NCBI GenBank assembly: GCA_010015745.1
Contig: ML978166.1
Span: forward strand, 248,001 to 312,000
DNA: 64,000 nt
Direction of reading: 5' to 3'
From: Setomelanomma holmii
Taxonomy: Eukaryota; Ascomycota; Dothideomycetes; Pleosporales; Phaeosphaeriaceae
Shown here: piece by piece, positions 8,023 to 20,700 of the stretch
Layout: each line of letters opens with the position of its first letter
Numbering within the stretch: position 1 is the stretch's first letter
Translations under genes and position numbers: made by a program
Notes under the pieces: model-generated
The model's input: the letters and a program-made list of their open reading frames with translations, nothing else
What the model was told of the DNA's origin: nothing
Database searches by the model: none

Positions 8023-10537
8023 CTATTCGTCGCGGAAGATCCATTTCCCTCCCTTGCGTTGCGCCTCAAGCCACCGTTCCTGTATCGTTTTCTTCTCTTG
8101 CTCTTTCGCCCTGGCCCTGTCATCTTGTTGCTCCTGTGTCGTTGGGAAGTCTACTCGCCAGAAGCCTGGTGGTGTTGGAGGCCGTTCATAAGCTTGTCGG
8201 TGTTTGCCAACTTCCTTCGCCAGTTGCTTAGTTCGCGCATGTAGCACCAACTCCTGTCGTTCCTGAGGTTCCATCTGAGTCATTTTCATGTCCTCGTAAG
8301 CTTCGCCGAGATAGTCTTGCAGCAGAGCTTCCTCCTGGGATGCGGGCAGCGGTGCTTGTGCTTCCGCAAGGGTTCGAAACGTAGAGCCACAACACTGCGG
8401 ATTGGTGCATCCAGGTAAGCACATACGGTCGCCACGCTTACGCACTGTCTCTGAAAAAGCATAAGTGTAGCCCTGGTTGTAGGCTGGATTTGGTTTGAAG
8501 TCTTGCAACTTGAGCTCTAACAACGGCTTGTCTCGAAGGCGGCCTTGCTTTTTGGGAGGCGAAGCAAGAGGCTGTCGCACATTTGGACGTGAGTCTGGTG
8601 CTTGCATCATCCATTGCGGGCAGTCGGTGCTCCTCGAGTTTTCGTCGTCAGAATAGACTTCAAGTCGTCCGTTGCGCGACCTATTCTTGGCTAGAGTTTG
8701 CGCAACCCAAGAGGTGCTTGGAGGCGGGGTCGGATTTTGTTCAGCCTTAATTTTGGCAGACACTGGTCTTGAGTCCTGGTAGTTTCTTGTTGCAGGCGTT
8801 TGTGGGCTCTTAATCCTGTGCAATTTACGACTCAATTTTGCTCTTACGGCGCTCGGTGGCAACCTAGCATCGTTCTCATCTACAGGCGGTGGCTCTTCGC
8901 CTGACTCCGAAAGAATGCCATGTGCAGCCTGCTTTCGTTGCGCAGATCGCCTCAATCGTTTGTTGGGTGGTGAGTTGGGATTCTCTGTAATTACGTTTGG
9001 ATCGAGGTGAGTCAACACATTGTCCACACCTTCAACGGGGTCGGAAGGCTCACTCAGAGCGCGGATGTCGAAATCTGTGGCAGTATGCTCGTCAAGGCTG
9101 ACGTGCACATTGGGAGGATCGTCCAGGTGTCTGGAACGGGTATCCTCCCGCTTGATAACCTGAGTGAAGGGTGCGCTGCCAGATCTCGAAGGACGAAACA
9201 TGCCAGTAAGATTTGAATGGGCTGATTGATTGCGTCGAAGATGACGCGGTGTCTGTAGTTCCGTGGATGCGGGCAAGTCTAAGTCAATAGTCTCGTTTCG
9301 GACAAGACTGTGTATGTTCGGTGGGCTGCTGCCCGGTTCAGCCTTGATTTGAAATGGTTTTAATGGAGTGCCATCGGAGGAGCCATGCACCACTCCAGGC
9401 TTGGTTTGTTCACCCCGCTTACGTTTGAGAGCACGAGCTGAGATAAACTGAGGCACATCATCTTCATCGAAAGTGGCCAGATGCGTTCGTCTTTCGATCC
9501 GTTCGGTACTTTCGTCCTCGGTGGTTTGGCTCGAGCTTAGTATGGCCGCCTGAGGGTACGATGAGAGGTGTTTGCCACTGGGTTTCATCAAGTTTGCTTT
9601 CGAGGGAAGAGTCACCTGTGGTAGATCGTGAGAGTCAAGCTGCTCTTGGTCTGGGACCAGGCTTGGTGCAGTTGGCTTTGGTGTAATCGATCCGCTTCTG
9701 ATCTGCCCCAATCCAGAGCTGTCGCTCACAGGAACTGGTGGTGCATGTGAGGCGCGTCCAGCGTTAGCCTGTGAATATGCAAGCGGGACTATGGGTGCAG
9801 GCGAAGATCGTCCTGCTTCCGCGACTGAAAGCGGCGTGCGCACAGTTGCAACTGAACGAGGACTCGACGGTATGTGAGGACGTATATCCTCGATCTGTGG
9901 AATCGCAGAGAGCCTTAGGCGTCCCTCTCCAGCTTTTGCCTCAATCTTCGGCTTCTGTTTCCCGGACTGGCGGTCAGCATACTCTTGCCAAGCACGTACA
10001 CTCTCTTTCATTTCCTTGTTCTTCTGCATGACAGCGCTGTTCTTCCTTTCGAGGTACTTGATCTTCTGAGATAGATCCTGGTACTTCTTGCTGAGCTCGC
10101 CGTACTTCTTGGCCAGCTCATGATGCTCCTCTGCAGACACCGTCGCTTCTTCACCGGTGGCCGTGATCGGTCGAGATTCGTTCGTAGGAGAGGCAAATTT
10201 AGAAGACTTTCTCAGCTGCTGCTTCAGCTGCTCCATGTCTGCAACAAGATGCGCGTTTGTAACGGCCACGTCTTCGATATGATTGAACAGAATCTGTTGA
10301 TTTTCTTCTCCTGCTCGCTGGTCAATCCTGCCACCTATCAAGACATCGTAAGGGCATACGCTGCTTCAGCTCTTTCTTGTGCGCTTCATCTCCTACAAAG
10401 AGTCAGCTACTATCACTGCACATCCTAGACTACATACGTTTGTTCCATTCATCCTGCAGGTCTGGCGCAATGACCTCATCATAGACCCGTGTCCATAGCA
10501 GCTTGTTCTTCTCGATCCACGCAGAGAAGTCAGTCAT
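8023..10537 (-). CDS. sae2: Sae2/CtIP/Ctp1-like DNA end-resection factor
   Basis: Cofactor of the Mre11 nuclease complex that starts resection of DNA double-strand breaks. The large exon runs from about 10334 to the stop at 8023. The C-terminus is the family signature: LELKLQDFKPNP, then a Cys cluster (CLPGCTNPQCCG), then RPPTPPGFWRVDFP, where the Thr-Pro matches the conserved CDK site that licenses resection. An N-terminal coiled coil (about the first 130 residues) fits the tetramerisation region. The first exon is 10438-10537 (ATG at 10537), with an intron at 10393-10437. The next junction is odd: 10360-10392 reads as coiled-coil sequence, but joining it in frame to the main exon needs a 25-nt intron (10335-10359) or a frameshift. 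A single larger intron, 10335-10437, also keeps the frame but drops 11 codons. Length about 800 residues, mostly disordered in the middle. Confidence 0.85.
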
Positions 10538-10760
10538 GTCAGCGGCATCTTACTTCTTGGTCGAAAGCCTGCGTTGAGTTAACATCTGCTTGCGTGTCCT
10601 GCTAGCGACGATTCCTAGGCGGCAAAGATGCCAGAAACGCGCTACGCGTCGCGTGATCACGTTCGAATTCTTGGCAGGTGCACGGACCTTGCCGATAAGA
10701 TAGTAGCCACCACGGTTCTCCAGCTATTGAATTCGCCGCTTCGATGACACTCCTTCACAC

Positions 10761-12470
10761 ATGATGAAGCGTGCGCGTGGGGACTGTGATGGAGAGCCAC
10801 CCGCCAAATTGCGCCGGGTAGCGAGAAAAGATAGACTCTCAAAACTAAGTGACGAGCTGCTTGTGCGCATTTTGTCATTTGTACCAGTTTCTTCCCTTCT
10901 CGTATGTGAAAGGTATGCTTTCGAGGACTAGTGTAAATGGGACGACTCTCTGACTGACCCCCGTAGGCTATCGAAGAAACTGAGCCGCCTTGCAGTCGAT
11001 TCAGAACTCTGGAAAGCTGCCTACTACCGAAGATTCGTCCTTCCGCGAGCGTCTCGTATACCTGGGATAAAAGATACAGGTTCCACCAGCCAATTGCATT
11101 ATGCTTCAAGACTGTCTAGGTGGTTGGATGATGGGAATCTTGTCAAAGATGGGGTTAAGACACACTGGCGACAGCAGTATCGTCTGCGACACAACTGGTC
11201 GCAAGGACAATGCGCCATCAGTGAGATAGTGGTGGCGGACAGGTGCCCAGATCCTCCTCTGCTTGTTATGATGTCCTCAAGCACAGTCTTTGCCGCAGAC
11301 TGCGTCAATGGCCTACGGGCCTGGAGCTCCAAGAACGAACGCGAGCTGCTTGCTACCACGTCTCTTGCGACGACTGATAAGGACGATCAACGACTGCCGA
11401 TATCCATGGCCGTCGACACGTCGGAAACAACTGAGCCATACGAGATGATTACTGTTGGTTTCACTGACGGCTCTTTTTCCATTTATGGTCTGCGCCGAGC
11501 TTTCCAAAGGTTCGAGATTATGTTCGACCATCCAGCATCTACGAATGGCGCCATTTCTGCTCTCGCGTATGCATCGCCATACCTTTTGACCATGACCGAG
11601 GACCATCTACTCTCTGTTTACGTTTTTGAGCAGTCGCCAGACGATTCTTTTGCGTTGGAACCTCCCCAACTGCTGTATTCTCTTCGATCACATTCCGCCT
11701 GGCCGCCAGTATCTCTGTCCTTACGCACTACGACGACGAGCATGACTGCTGCGATCGCATATTCGTTGCTGACCTACTTGTCCGGATGGACTGTTGGGGT
11801 ACAAGAATTAAGACTGTCGCATAAGGGCGAGCTGCTTGAATCTCGCTTGGCAACAGCAGCAGATGAACATTCGTTCACACTCTCCGCGCACCGTTTCGCT
11901 TCCTCGCCATCTACTCGAACTTCGTCACCATTCCCCGGCATCGACCGTGAAGCATCACTCAGTGGTAGTCCCAGTCCTTCGAAACCAACCTCGATGTCAT
12001 ACTCTCATCCATACCTGCTCGTAGCACATCCTGACAACACACTCTCTCTTTACTTGGTCAAGTCGACTTCATCCGCACTCTCGATCAGTTCCGGTAATCG
12101 ATTATGGGGCCACACCTCTGCAATATCCGGCGCACACGTGGGCATGCGAGGCAAGGCGGTCTCTGTGAGTAGGGTTGGTGACGAACTGAGGGTCTGGGAT
12201 TTGGAAGGCGGCATCGCGTCTTCGGTCAATCGGCGACGCTCTCGCAATGGCGACATGAGCGTACGAGTACAACCTTCGAAAGCCGTAGATGGTCTCGGCG
12301 AACCCGAAGATTCGCCTCAACACCCATCAGGACTTCGATTCGCACTTGAGCAAGGCTTGGATGACTCGGCTGTGAGTCGTGGCTGGGTTGGGTTCGACGA
12401 GCAAAATGTCATTGTACTGCGGCAGAAGTCTGAAGGGACCCAGGCACTGGTCGTGTATGACTTCACTTGA
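10761..12470 (+). CDS. F-box protein with WD40-like C-terminus
   Basis: join(10761..10912, 10967..12470) closes at 551 residues; the intron is 54 nt (GTATGC donor, CCGTAG acceptor). Residues of about 27-75 form an F-box: a leucine-rich LSDELLVRILSFVP, then SELWKAAYYRRF. F-box proteins bind Skp1 and bring substrates to SCF ubiquitin ligases. The remainder shows a series of beta-rich segments such as GLRAWSS, TVGFTDGSFSIYGL, LLTMTEDHLLSVY, LWGHTSAISGAHV and DELRVWDLEGG, consistent with a degenerate WD-repeat propeller that would bind the substrate. Two ATGs lie in tandem at 10761 and 10764; the first is used here. It is divergent from the Sae2-like gene across about 220 bp. The specific substrate is unknown. 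Confidence 0.82.
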
Positions 12471-13286
12471 TCACGCAACAGTCGCGGCAAGCTTTCAATC
12501 GCGCTTAAGCTGCACGATGTCACTATTTGTCGGCGCACCACGCTTCGTTCTTCCAACATTCGAAGCTGCCGAATCCCTGCGCGGCCTGCGAGGCCTGCGA
12601 GTCTACAACCGAAGCGATGTCAATGTGCTCTTTTGCGCCAACCCTGTGCTATCACGACCCCGGAGCATCTGCAGTGTCTGGTGGCCACGTGCCAACAGAA
12701 CTATTCAGCTAGGCGCATGGTCTTGCCATGCTGAACTAATCATACCCGCGGTAGAGGTCCGCAATTGCGAGCAGTGCGCATAGCCCCTCCTATGACGTCG
12801 TCACCATTGGCCGACCATTCTTGGAATGCAGGACCATACCAACTCGCGCGCCCTTCTGCACATAGCTGCCTGTACTTCGTCGTATGAGGTGCACGAAAGT
12901 CTGCTCTCCAAGCCAGCAAACATGTCACCTCGGACCATAATGCCGGGTAAGAGCGCGACGTTGGCGCTAATTGCGTTCGCCTAGCTCCTTCCGTTTAGCA
13001 CCATGCGCCCACTTCAAAGAGAAAATATCTGTCCCGCAGTGTGCCCCTCGCTTCCTCTTCTCGACACTCCCAGAATCCCAAATCTTGAGCTCAATTGGCG
13101 GCGGATTTGTTCGTTGAGGCTCGTACGACAGTTGGAAATTCGTCCTTTCGATCACACTTTTATCTTCGCCGACACTCTCTACTACACGACTTTTACGGTA
13201 TGCGCAAGCTTCCGTCTTACAGCGCGCGTCGCGATTGCAACAATAGTTCTGACTGAACCAGGTCCCTTCCTCAACTTTCACCAAAA
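12471..13286. other. Intergenic, 3' flank of F-box gene and 5' region of CCHC gene
   Basis: No supported coding region. Pyrimidine-rich stretches such as 13035-13070 and 13140-13190 fit a promoter and 5' leader of the zinc-knuckle gene. Confidence 0.45.
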
Positions 13287-14177
13287 ATGGATTATCAGGC
13301 CCCAGCAACTGGCGGAGGTAGCCGTGGCTGCTACAACTGTAAGTGATTACTACATTTCGCCACACGTCATCTATGCGAAACCCACCGAAAGCCAACAACA
13401 AGCTCCCAACCTAAAGCCCAGAGAGATTGTTTCCATCCATCTTCAAGAGAAGAATACGAAGCGTTAGATCTCGACACTCGCACTTTCGCACAGTCCAACA
13501 CGGCGAAGCCTGTCTTACGGCACTGACCCGACCGATTCGCACTTTCTCACCTCCCGTCTATACGATCGTTGAGTTGCTCGATCTTTACTGATGATGTTTA
13601 GGCGGAGACTCGTCTCACCGCGCTGCCGAGTGCCCCACTAAGGGTACCCCGACTTGCTACAACTGCGGCGAAAAGGGCCATGTGAGCCGCGAGTGCCAGA
13701 ATCCCCAGGCTGAGAAGACCTGCTACCGCTGCGGTGGAACTGGCCACATCAGCCGTGAGTGCACCAAGGAGGGTGGCGCTGGTATGGGCGGTGCCGGTGG
13801 TGGTCAGGAATGCTACAAGTGTGGCCAGCGGGGTCATATTGCCCGTAACTGCACCCAGGGCGGTGGCTACGGCCAGGGTGGTTATGGAGGCGGCGGTCGT
13901 GGAGGCTACGGCGGAGGTGCTGGTGGTTACGGCGGTGCTCGCCAGACCACTTGCTACTCCTGCGGCGGTTTCGGTCACATGAGCCGTGACTGCACCCAGG
14001 GCCAGAAGTGCTATAACTGTAAGACGTCTGCCACACGCTTTGCAGGCCAAACATTAACACCATATAGGCGGCGAGGTTGGCCATCTTTCGCGCGACTGCC
14101 CCCAGGAGACTACCACTGAGCGCGTTTGCTACCGCTGCAAGCAGCCCGGCCACGTCCAGAGCGCTTGCTCTAACTAG
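13287..14177 (+). CDS. gis2: CNBP/Gis2/Byr3-type protein with seven CCHC zinc knuckles
   Basis: join(13287..13338, 13602..14018, 14068..14177) closes at 192 residues. It is built of seven C-x2-C-x4-H-x4-C knuckles: CYNCGDSSHRAAEC, CYNCGEKGHVSREC, CYRCGGTGHISREC, CYKCGQRGHIARNC, CYSCGGFGHMSRDC, CYNCGEVGHLSRDC and CYRCKQPGHVQSAC. A Gly/Tyr/Arg-rich (RGG-like) linker lies between knuckles 4 and 5. The family binds single-stranded nucleic acid and acts in translation control and stress granules; the human homologue is CNBP. Both introns interrupt a knuckle at the same codon, after CYN and the first base of the second Cys, in knuckles 1 and 6. Intron 1 is long (263 nt) and intron 2 is 49 nt. A strong ATG context (AAAA before ATG) supports the start. 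Confidence 0.95.
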
Positions 14178-14964
14178 ATTCGCTACCACGGTGCCTTCGA
14201 TGTCTTTGATCTGGAGTAGTTGAGAGATTGCCGCCACGATTTACGAATCATCGACACGATTACGACCTTTTCTTTCTTGTACATTTTCTCATTCTACGGC
14301 TGTGCAGCCGTTTTTCGACGCTTACACGAAAAGCATATCATCGCCCGGCATGATTGGACTTGGTTCTTACTAGCTAGCCGAACGTAAAGAGAGTTGGTTC
14401 ACGGAAAAGTTCTCGAATCAGGAAGATTATTGCGTTTGGTGGGAGATACAATGTGGGTGGATAGGAGAGCGGATACCTCTACGCGAGCAAGGAATGGGAG
14501 CAGTGTGCCCATGAAATCTAGGAGAGCGAGCTCCTTTGGCGGAAATCTGGCATTACTCAGCTGCATCTTCAAGAACTGAGGGCCAGATGGATGTCGCAGC
14601 ACGAGAAGATAACGAAAGCTTCCCTCCACTTGGAAGGGCTCCTTCACCTGTATTCGTTGCATCTTGCATCTGTGATCTCAATATTCTGGTTGACATTGCT
14701 CACTTCCGCCAAATCCGCACTTAACCACTAACGAAGTGAACGGCAGCTGCGCAATATGGTAGCATTAGTTGCACTTCCGAAGGTGATTGTGAAATGAGCA
14801 CTTCTCGTTTCCCACGTTGTGCCAAGCATTGCCGGGCTAGTTCGTTTACAGCCCACCCTGCCCCAAACAACAACGACGTCGCGATCTACGCCTCGACTGC
14901 AACACCACAACGCGTCACTGAGTGCTCACATGCGTATTCTGTATAATCGCTACCTTCAAACAGT
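14178..14964. other. Intergenic between CCHC gene and CENP-C gene
   Basis: Contains the T-rich 3' untranslated region of the CCHC gene (about 14260-14320) and the presumed CENP-C promoter. No credible gene. Confidence 0.45.
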
Positions 14965-17700
14965 ATGGCGCCTCAGAGAAAACGCGAAAATCGCGAGAAC
15001 CAATTCTACAATGTTGGTGTTCAAGGACGGTGCGAAAACAATAGGTTTCTAGTCTCGCGCACATGCTGATTGACGAAGGAAAACGGGCATCACCCTCACA
15101 GATCGTGGCATCTATGATGAGCATGGTCTTGAGCCTATCTCGGGCATGTTTTCGTCCCCAGAGAAATCGCCGCCAAAGCGTGGTGGAACAGTGACCGCGT
15201 CTGAGTCCATGGATATACAAGAGAGTACGTACTGAACCTGCGCGATGTCCTGGCGCATATTGTGCGAGCCAGTGTGGATTGCGCTGACAGAATGGTCCAG
15301 GCTCTATTCCAGACCTTACTACTTCGCATCAGATCTTGCGCAACAGCCGAACCCACCTACCTCCACCTCGATCGCGATCGCCCAAGAAGACAGCGCTGGG
15401 TTCGTCGCCACGCCGGCAATCGTCTATGGCCCCCAGAGGCAGCTCTGTCGGCATTTCTAGCCCGGCACGCGCCTCATCACACCCCGCAGTTGCCAGACGC
15501 TTAGACTTCGAACAGGATGAATACAGCCTACAGGAGACTCCGGCATTGAGCGGTTCAGGGCAACGTCGCGGCAAACGTGCAGACGTCTACGACATACCAG
15601 CAGATGGTTCACCAGTGCCTGAAACGAGCACCGCGCTCGAGGAAAGCTATGTGCAGGAAGAAATCATTGCGAATGATGGCTCAGTGGTTATCAATGAGAT
15701 TGTCGAAGAGAGTTTCGATGCGCAAGTTGGCGACGAGACAACGACTGGTGCGGAGGCCGTTGAAGACTTCATAGACGAGGAAGAGTCCGAGATAGCACCT
15801 GAACCTCTCAAAGAGCCAGCGAAGAGGGGCAGAAAAAGGAAGAGCGATGTCTTGGAAAGGGTGCAGGAAGACCAATCGAACGATACAAAGTCGCGCAAAC
15901 GGGGTGCAGCTGTCGCGCAAGTTCAGGACGTCCAGAAGAGAGGGAAGAAACCCGTGTCTATCCCAGCTGTCACATCTCGGCGGTCACGGCGTGTCTCGGA
16001 TATGACGGACCAGGAACCGAGCGCTCTGGATGCGTCAGTCGACATCTCTGCGGATGCAGCTGAGGAGGCCGAGGAAGCTATCGCACCAGCGAAACGTCGA
16101 GGGCGGCCTCCGCGAGCAAAGCCAGAGGCAGAGAAGGAAAACCCCATTCCAACAAAATCTGTCAAGAACTTGGCCGCGAAAGACAAGCAGGACGGTGTTT
16201 TCAAGAAGCCACCAAAACCAGTTGCTAAGGCAAAGGACAAACCAGCTACGAAAAGCAAAGCAACTGCAAAGACGGCGGACAACATTAACGAGGCGGATGG
16301 CGAAGATTCTGGCAAGCTCGTGGATGTGCATGGTCATCCTCTTAGCAAGAAGGATATTGAGCAGATGTCCACAACGTCTGTTGGCTCACGCTATGGACGC
16401 GGGCGACATCTGTCAGTGTTTCGCGAGCTTGAGCCAGAGGCCGTGGCTCGAGTTGGACGAACTGGTCGGCATCGTGTTGCTCCGATCGACTTCTGGAAGA
16501 ACGATCGCATTGCCTACGATCCCGATGGCAGCATGACTTCGATTGTCAAGAACCAGGATCCCGAGCCAGAGCTAAAGACTTACAAAAGCTATGGCGGCCG
16601 GCCGAAGAAGCGAAAACTCACTGCTATCGAAGAAGAAGAAATCGAGCTTGATCCATGGGAAGCAGAAGATGGTATACTTGTTGGGAACTACAGGGACTTT
16701 GATCCTGTCATAGACGTCACAACATCGGATATCATCGAAGACAGTGAGTTCCAGCATTTCGAACACAATTGACGAAACCTAACATATCGCAGAAATCGCA
16801 TGGGCCGAGAAAGGTATCAAGCCCGTCGATGTCCCAGACGGCTCATTCCAATACACGAAATTGGCATCAGTTGGCTCTTTCTTCAACTGGGGTCTCATCG
16901 AGCTTCGTGCAGACCAGATGAAGCGCACAAAGAACTCGCGCAAAATGCACATGGTGTTCAATGTGCAGTCAGGCACAGTCGAGGTCAAGGTGCATGAGAA
17001 CGAGTTTACAGCACATCGAGGTGGCATCTGGCAAGTCCCAAGAGGTATGTCATCTACTCCTTGATCTTTCTGCGTACATTGTTTGCTTGACATCCCCTCC
17101 CTCCATCTATTCCCCAGCATTCAGGAGCAGTGCATTTACATGTGCGTTGTCATTTCCACGTTGCCTGCGCCTGCCTCAGCAGTGTACGACGGCCGTCACT
17201 TTACACTTCATGACACGTTCGGGATATTGCATGTTCCGTCCGCATCTATACGTCACGCAAACGCTCGATGCCCACGCTTTACAACGTCGCACCGCTGGTA
17301 CCAGGGCAAGCGAAGCGGCCCCCACCGCTGTTACCAGCACTTGCAGATTGTGGCGTTCGCCAAACAATCTTGCATGCTGTGTGACATTCGACGCAGTGGT
17401 GTACCCCTCACCCGTTTACGACACGTCGTTCGCGTGCATGGCGGCTATAGCGCCCGTATGAGATTTGTTTAGGGCAATGCACGACGCCCACAGGTCACAT
17501 GTTGTCTCTGCGCAGGCGAAGCGCTTTTTCGTTTTCCCGAAATGTGGCGCGTGATGGTGTTGCTCATTGGCGTTCTGAGAAAATACAAGCTGACCTATCA
17601 CCCCGCAGGTAATACATACAGTATCAGAAACGTCGGCAGCGGGACGGCACGCGTTTTCTTCGCGCAGGCAAGGGAGATGAATGTCCAAGACGAAGAGTAA
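14965..17700 (+). CDS. mif2: CENP-C / Mif2 inner-kinetochore protein (5 exons)
   Basis: join(14965..15029, 15079..15224, 15301..16743, 16793..17044, 17609..17700) closes at 665 residues. CENP-C binds the CENP-A nucleosome and recruits the outer kinetochore. Residues 1-110 are the Mif2 N-terminal region: NVGVQGRKTGITL, DEHGLEPISGMFSSP and LPPPRSRSPKK. The middle is basic and disordered, with an AT-hook-like RRGRPPRAK near residue 340. The CENP-C motif follows at about 455-475 (GRTGRHRVAPIDFWKND). The last 115 residues form the cupin dimerisation fold, ending NTYSIRNVGSGTARVFF. Intron 2 needs the second AG (15300); the nearer one at 15290 breaks frame. Intron 4 is 564 nt, about ten times the local norm, and splits the cupin between PRG and NTYS; the joined protein is continuous, so no exon is missing. 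Confidence 0.95.
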
Positions 17701-20700
17701 TCGCGCTTTCTGTGGGCACTGCCCAACTATCCGAATACACGCTTCGGATTCTCGCGTTCGCTCGACCGTCAGGGAGGCGGTGAAAATCGCCATCTGGCGG
17801 TGTCGTCGCATGAATTTGGGATGTCATTAGCACCCACGAAGGATTTTCCAAGTCCGCAGGTTCTCGTTAGGCGTTCTGGTGTGGGGCTAGCGTTGGTCTA
17901 CTGTATGTGTAGCGCTGGGTTCGCGGTGTTCGTCGACAGAATGAACTGAACGAGTGGGTTCGCCTTAATGCAATTGCTGGCGCAGGCGCAAAGTGTGTGT
18001 GGAGACATTTTCCACTGCGCGAGTTTGCAGTTTGTCGAAGCGCGATAATCGGTGCAAAATCGGACTGCGGGAATGCCAATTTGTCTTACAGTTAGCTGTT
18101 TGGATAGTGCGTACAATTCATCAAAGCTACATCATGTCAAGTCTCCTCGCTTCCGAAGCCATGCCTGGTACGATTCAGTGACGTCCCACAATCGACTGAA
18201 GTCTGGGTCAAGACACAAGTAAGTATCCGAGTTCTATTCCAACACCCGTTCACCGCTTCTTGACCCCTACTCACCGCTTTCCCCTGCATTCCGGGTTTTC
18301 CTCTGTTTTCCAAGTTGGATCTGTGTCGGCCCGTCTGACTGCTGCGGGCGTGTAGGCGAGGGTTGCACAGAGGGGTTTGACATGTTACTGGTATGAGTTG
18401 ACTTCGGATGGAAAGACTGCAATGTTTTCGATGCATTGATGAGCACTGGGCTGGGATGGGAAATGCTGAGTAAGGTGGTGTTGTTATTGTCATCGTAACA
18501 GTGGTGTGCGGACGTGTCGATATCAGCCTACAGGTGTATATCAAGCTCACGTGCTCACATTGCTACACTACACTATCACTACACATGTGCACGCATCCTT
18601 ATCCAGAACAATCATCTTCCCTCAACACTCCATTTGCCTATTTCAACATTTGCCATTCCACCACCAACGTTCCCACAAAGTTCTGACGCCCAGCCATATG
18701 CAGTACGCTTGCTTACTTCTTGTGTAACCACACCACCTCCATTCTTAGCCCCATCACACAACGTCAACGTCACTCACGAACTCATTGCGCGCATCCCCGT
18801 CTACCGATCAACGTCAGCCGCCTGCCCCTGTATTCCATCAATCAGAGGCGCATGTGCAGTCCCACAACAGGCCACGCTTGGGGAAGACGGGAGCGTTCCT
18901 ATCGGTGCTGCAGTGAAGCGTATAGCCAGATTGCCGGGTAGCAGTGAAATGCATGCCGTGCAAGCCCCGTTGCGTGAAGACGTGGATGAGGATTTGTGGT
19001 GTCGGGCGAGAGATGCGAGAGGGCTGGGCTGCGAGCGGTGTGAATGGTATGCAGAGATGAAAGGGTGTTTGATTGAAGCAAGGGAAGTGAGCGGATGGGG
19101 TTCGGTGAAGTGGAAGTGTGTGGTGTTTGTTAGTGGAGTAGAGAGATTTTGGAGATGGATGTTAGGTCCGGTATCGAAAATTGCTCGTGACGAAGGTTAG
19201 ACATCTTTGTGTAACCATAGATGCGGGCTTGAGGCTTGGAATTCTGGTGAGTAGTCTAGGTTGGGAACGGGACAGACGGTGAATGTTGCACGAGCTGGCT
19301 CTTCAGGATCGAAGGTTTCGGCGCCGAAGATGAGTTGTTGTTTGTTTGCTGAGTGGATGATGTACAGCTACGTGTTGCATGGTCAATATCGGGGGCAATA
19401 CATTTGCTCCTGCGCGATGCAGGTTTGCAAGTGCAGAGGTTCACACATGGCTGGAAATCCTCGTCATTCTCGCAGCCCTTTCATCACTCCTTTCAAACAC
19501 TTGACGTTAGTGTAAGCGCTGGCGGTTAGCCTGTTCATCTCCTTTTCCGACTCGCCTTGATGCCCAAGGGTCTTGTCGACTTGGTTCGTACGAGTCGTTG
19601 GCGGCATCGCTTCTTTTCGTCCACTTCACCCTTCGATGGCGCACACACTTTGTACTTGGCAAGCGTGCGTTCAGTTGTGAGAGCCGCAATCGTGATCGAC
19701 GCTACTTGTTAGTCTCACATCTTTTTCGCTTGCGGGGCGATCATTCCGAAATTCAATTGTTCAGCCTCGTGAGTCATGGAAGATGTTTCGCGCCCGATGC
19801 GGAAGGTTTGATGATGAACTACGAGTTCCAGTCGATCGGGTGCATCGTGTGGACGGCAATTGCTAGCGCGCTGCATCTAATGTGAGTTGGGGCCTAATGT
19901 TTCAGGCTCCGCAGCTGCAGAGGCTGCTGAGTTCGCAGGCGCCTGCGTTTGAGTGTGAGTTCGGCGACGAGAAAGTTAACTTTAATGAAGATATTAAGGC
20001 GGCGGCAGTGAATGTGAGGCTGAGAATGATGTGTGGGGTTAAAATTTGCCTAGTGGCTGCTGACTCTGATGCACTTGTAAAAGGAGCATGCCCGGCGCGA
20101 ACGGCTTATGCAGCGATAATTGAATCGCGGTCATCCATGATTCGCAGTGTTTTAGTATCAAGCCTTACCAGCTGAATGCTCGTTCTCTGTGGTCTTGCAT
20201 CGCCACGAGTAAGTTTCAACATGTGCTTGTCGTGCGTGATACAGTCCCCAAACCGACAGCGAATGCGAATACTTGAGGGAGGCGTGCATTGTCGGCAAGA
20301 TCCGTTTCGTGTGAGATGACATGCCGAAGAATTTTCTTTTTGCGCTTCTAGCTTGCAACGGATTATGAATTGATCAGGTCCGAGCCAGTGCTCTGAGGCC
20401 AGGATGCATAGCAAACCATGGTTCATGGCCGAAAACAGTGATGTCTCGGATGTCATGGAACGGTTTTGTGCAAGATGGGCGATCCCGGCAGATCGCAATG
20501 TAACTGGTTCCTTGACGTAAGAGCGGGAGATGAGTTCGTCGGAAGTACAGTTCCTGCGCGAGGTAGCGTTGTGTTGACGTAGCGGCAAGTGGAGCTCGCA
20601 CGTTGATGGTGTGTCAAGTGGTGAGGGTGTCTCGGATATTCTGCGATTCATGTTCCTCGTTCTGGGCGAACACATGTGGTGACGAAGGACGGTTTTGGAA

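Noticed and set aside
13598..14050. 150-codon antisense frame, Ala/Thr-rich
   Set aside because: It is the reverse-strand shadow of the Gly-rich CCHC gene; its low complexity mirrors the knuckle codons.
15225..15290. Shorter CENP-C intron ending at the first AG (15290)
   Set aside because: It breaks the reading frame; the AG at 15300 restores it and gives family-like SIPDLTTSHQILR.
18514..19200. 228-codon plus-strand open frame
   Set aside because: No domain, composition of a chance frame, and several overlapping frames of similar quality on both strands. Kept only as part of the gene-poor stretch.
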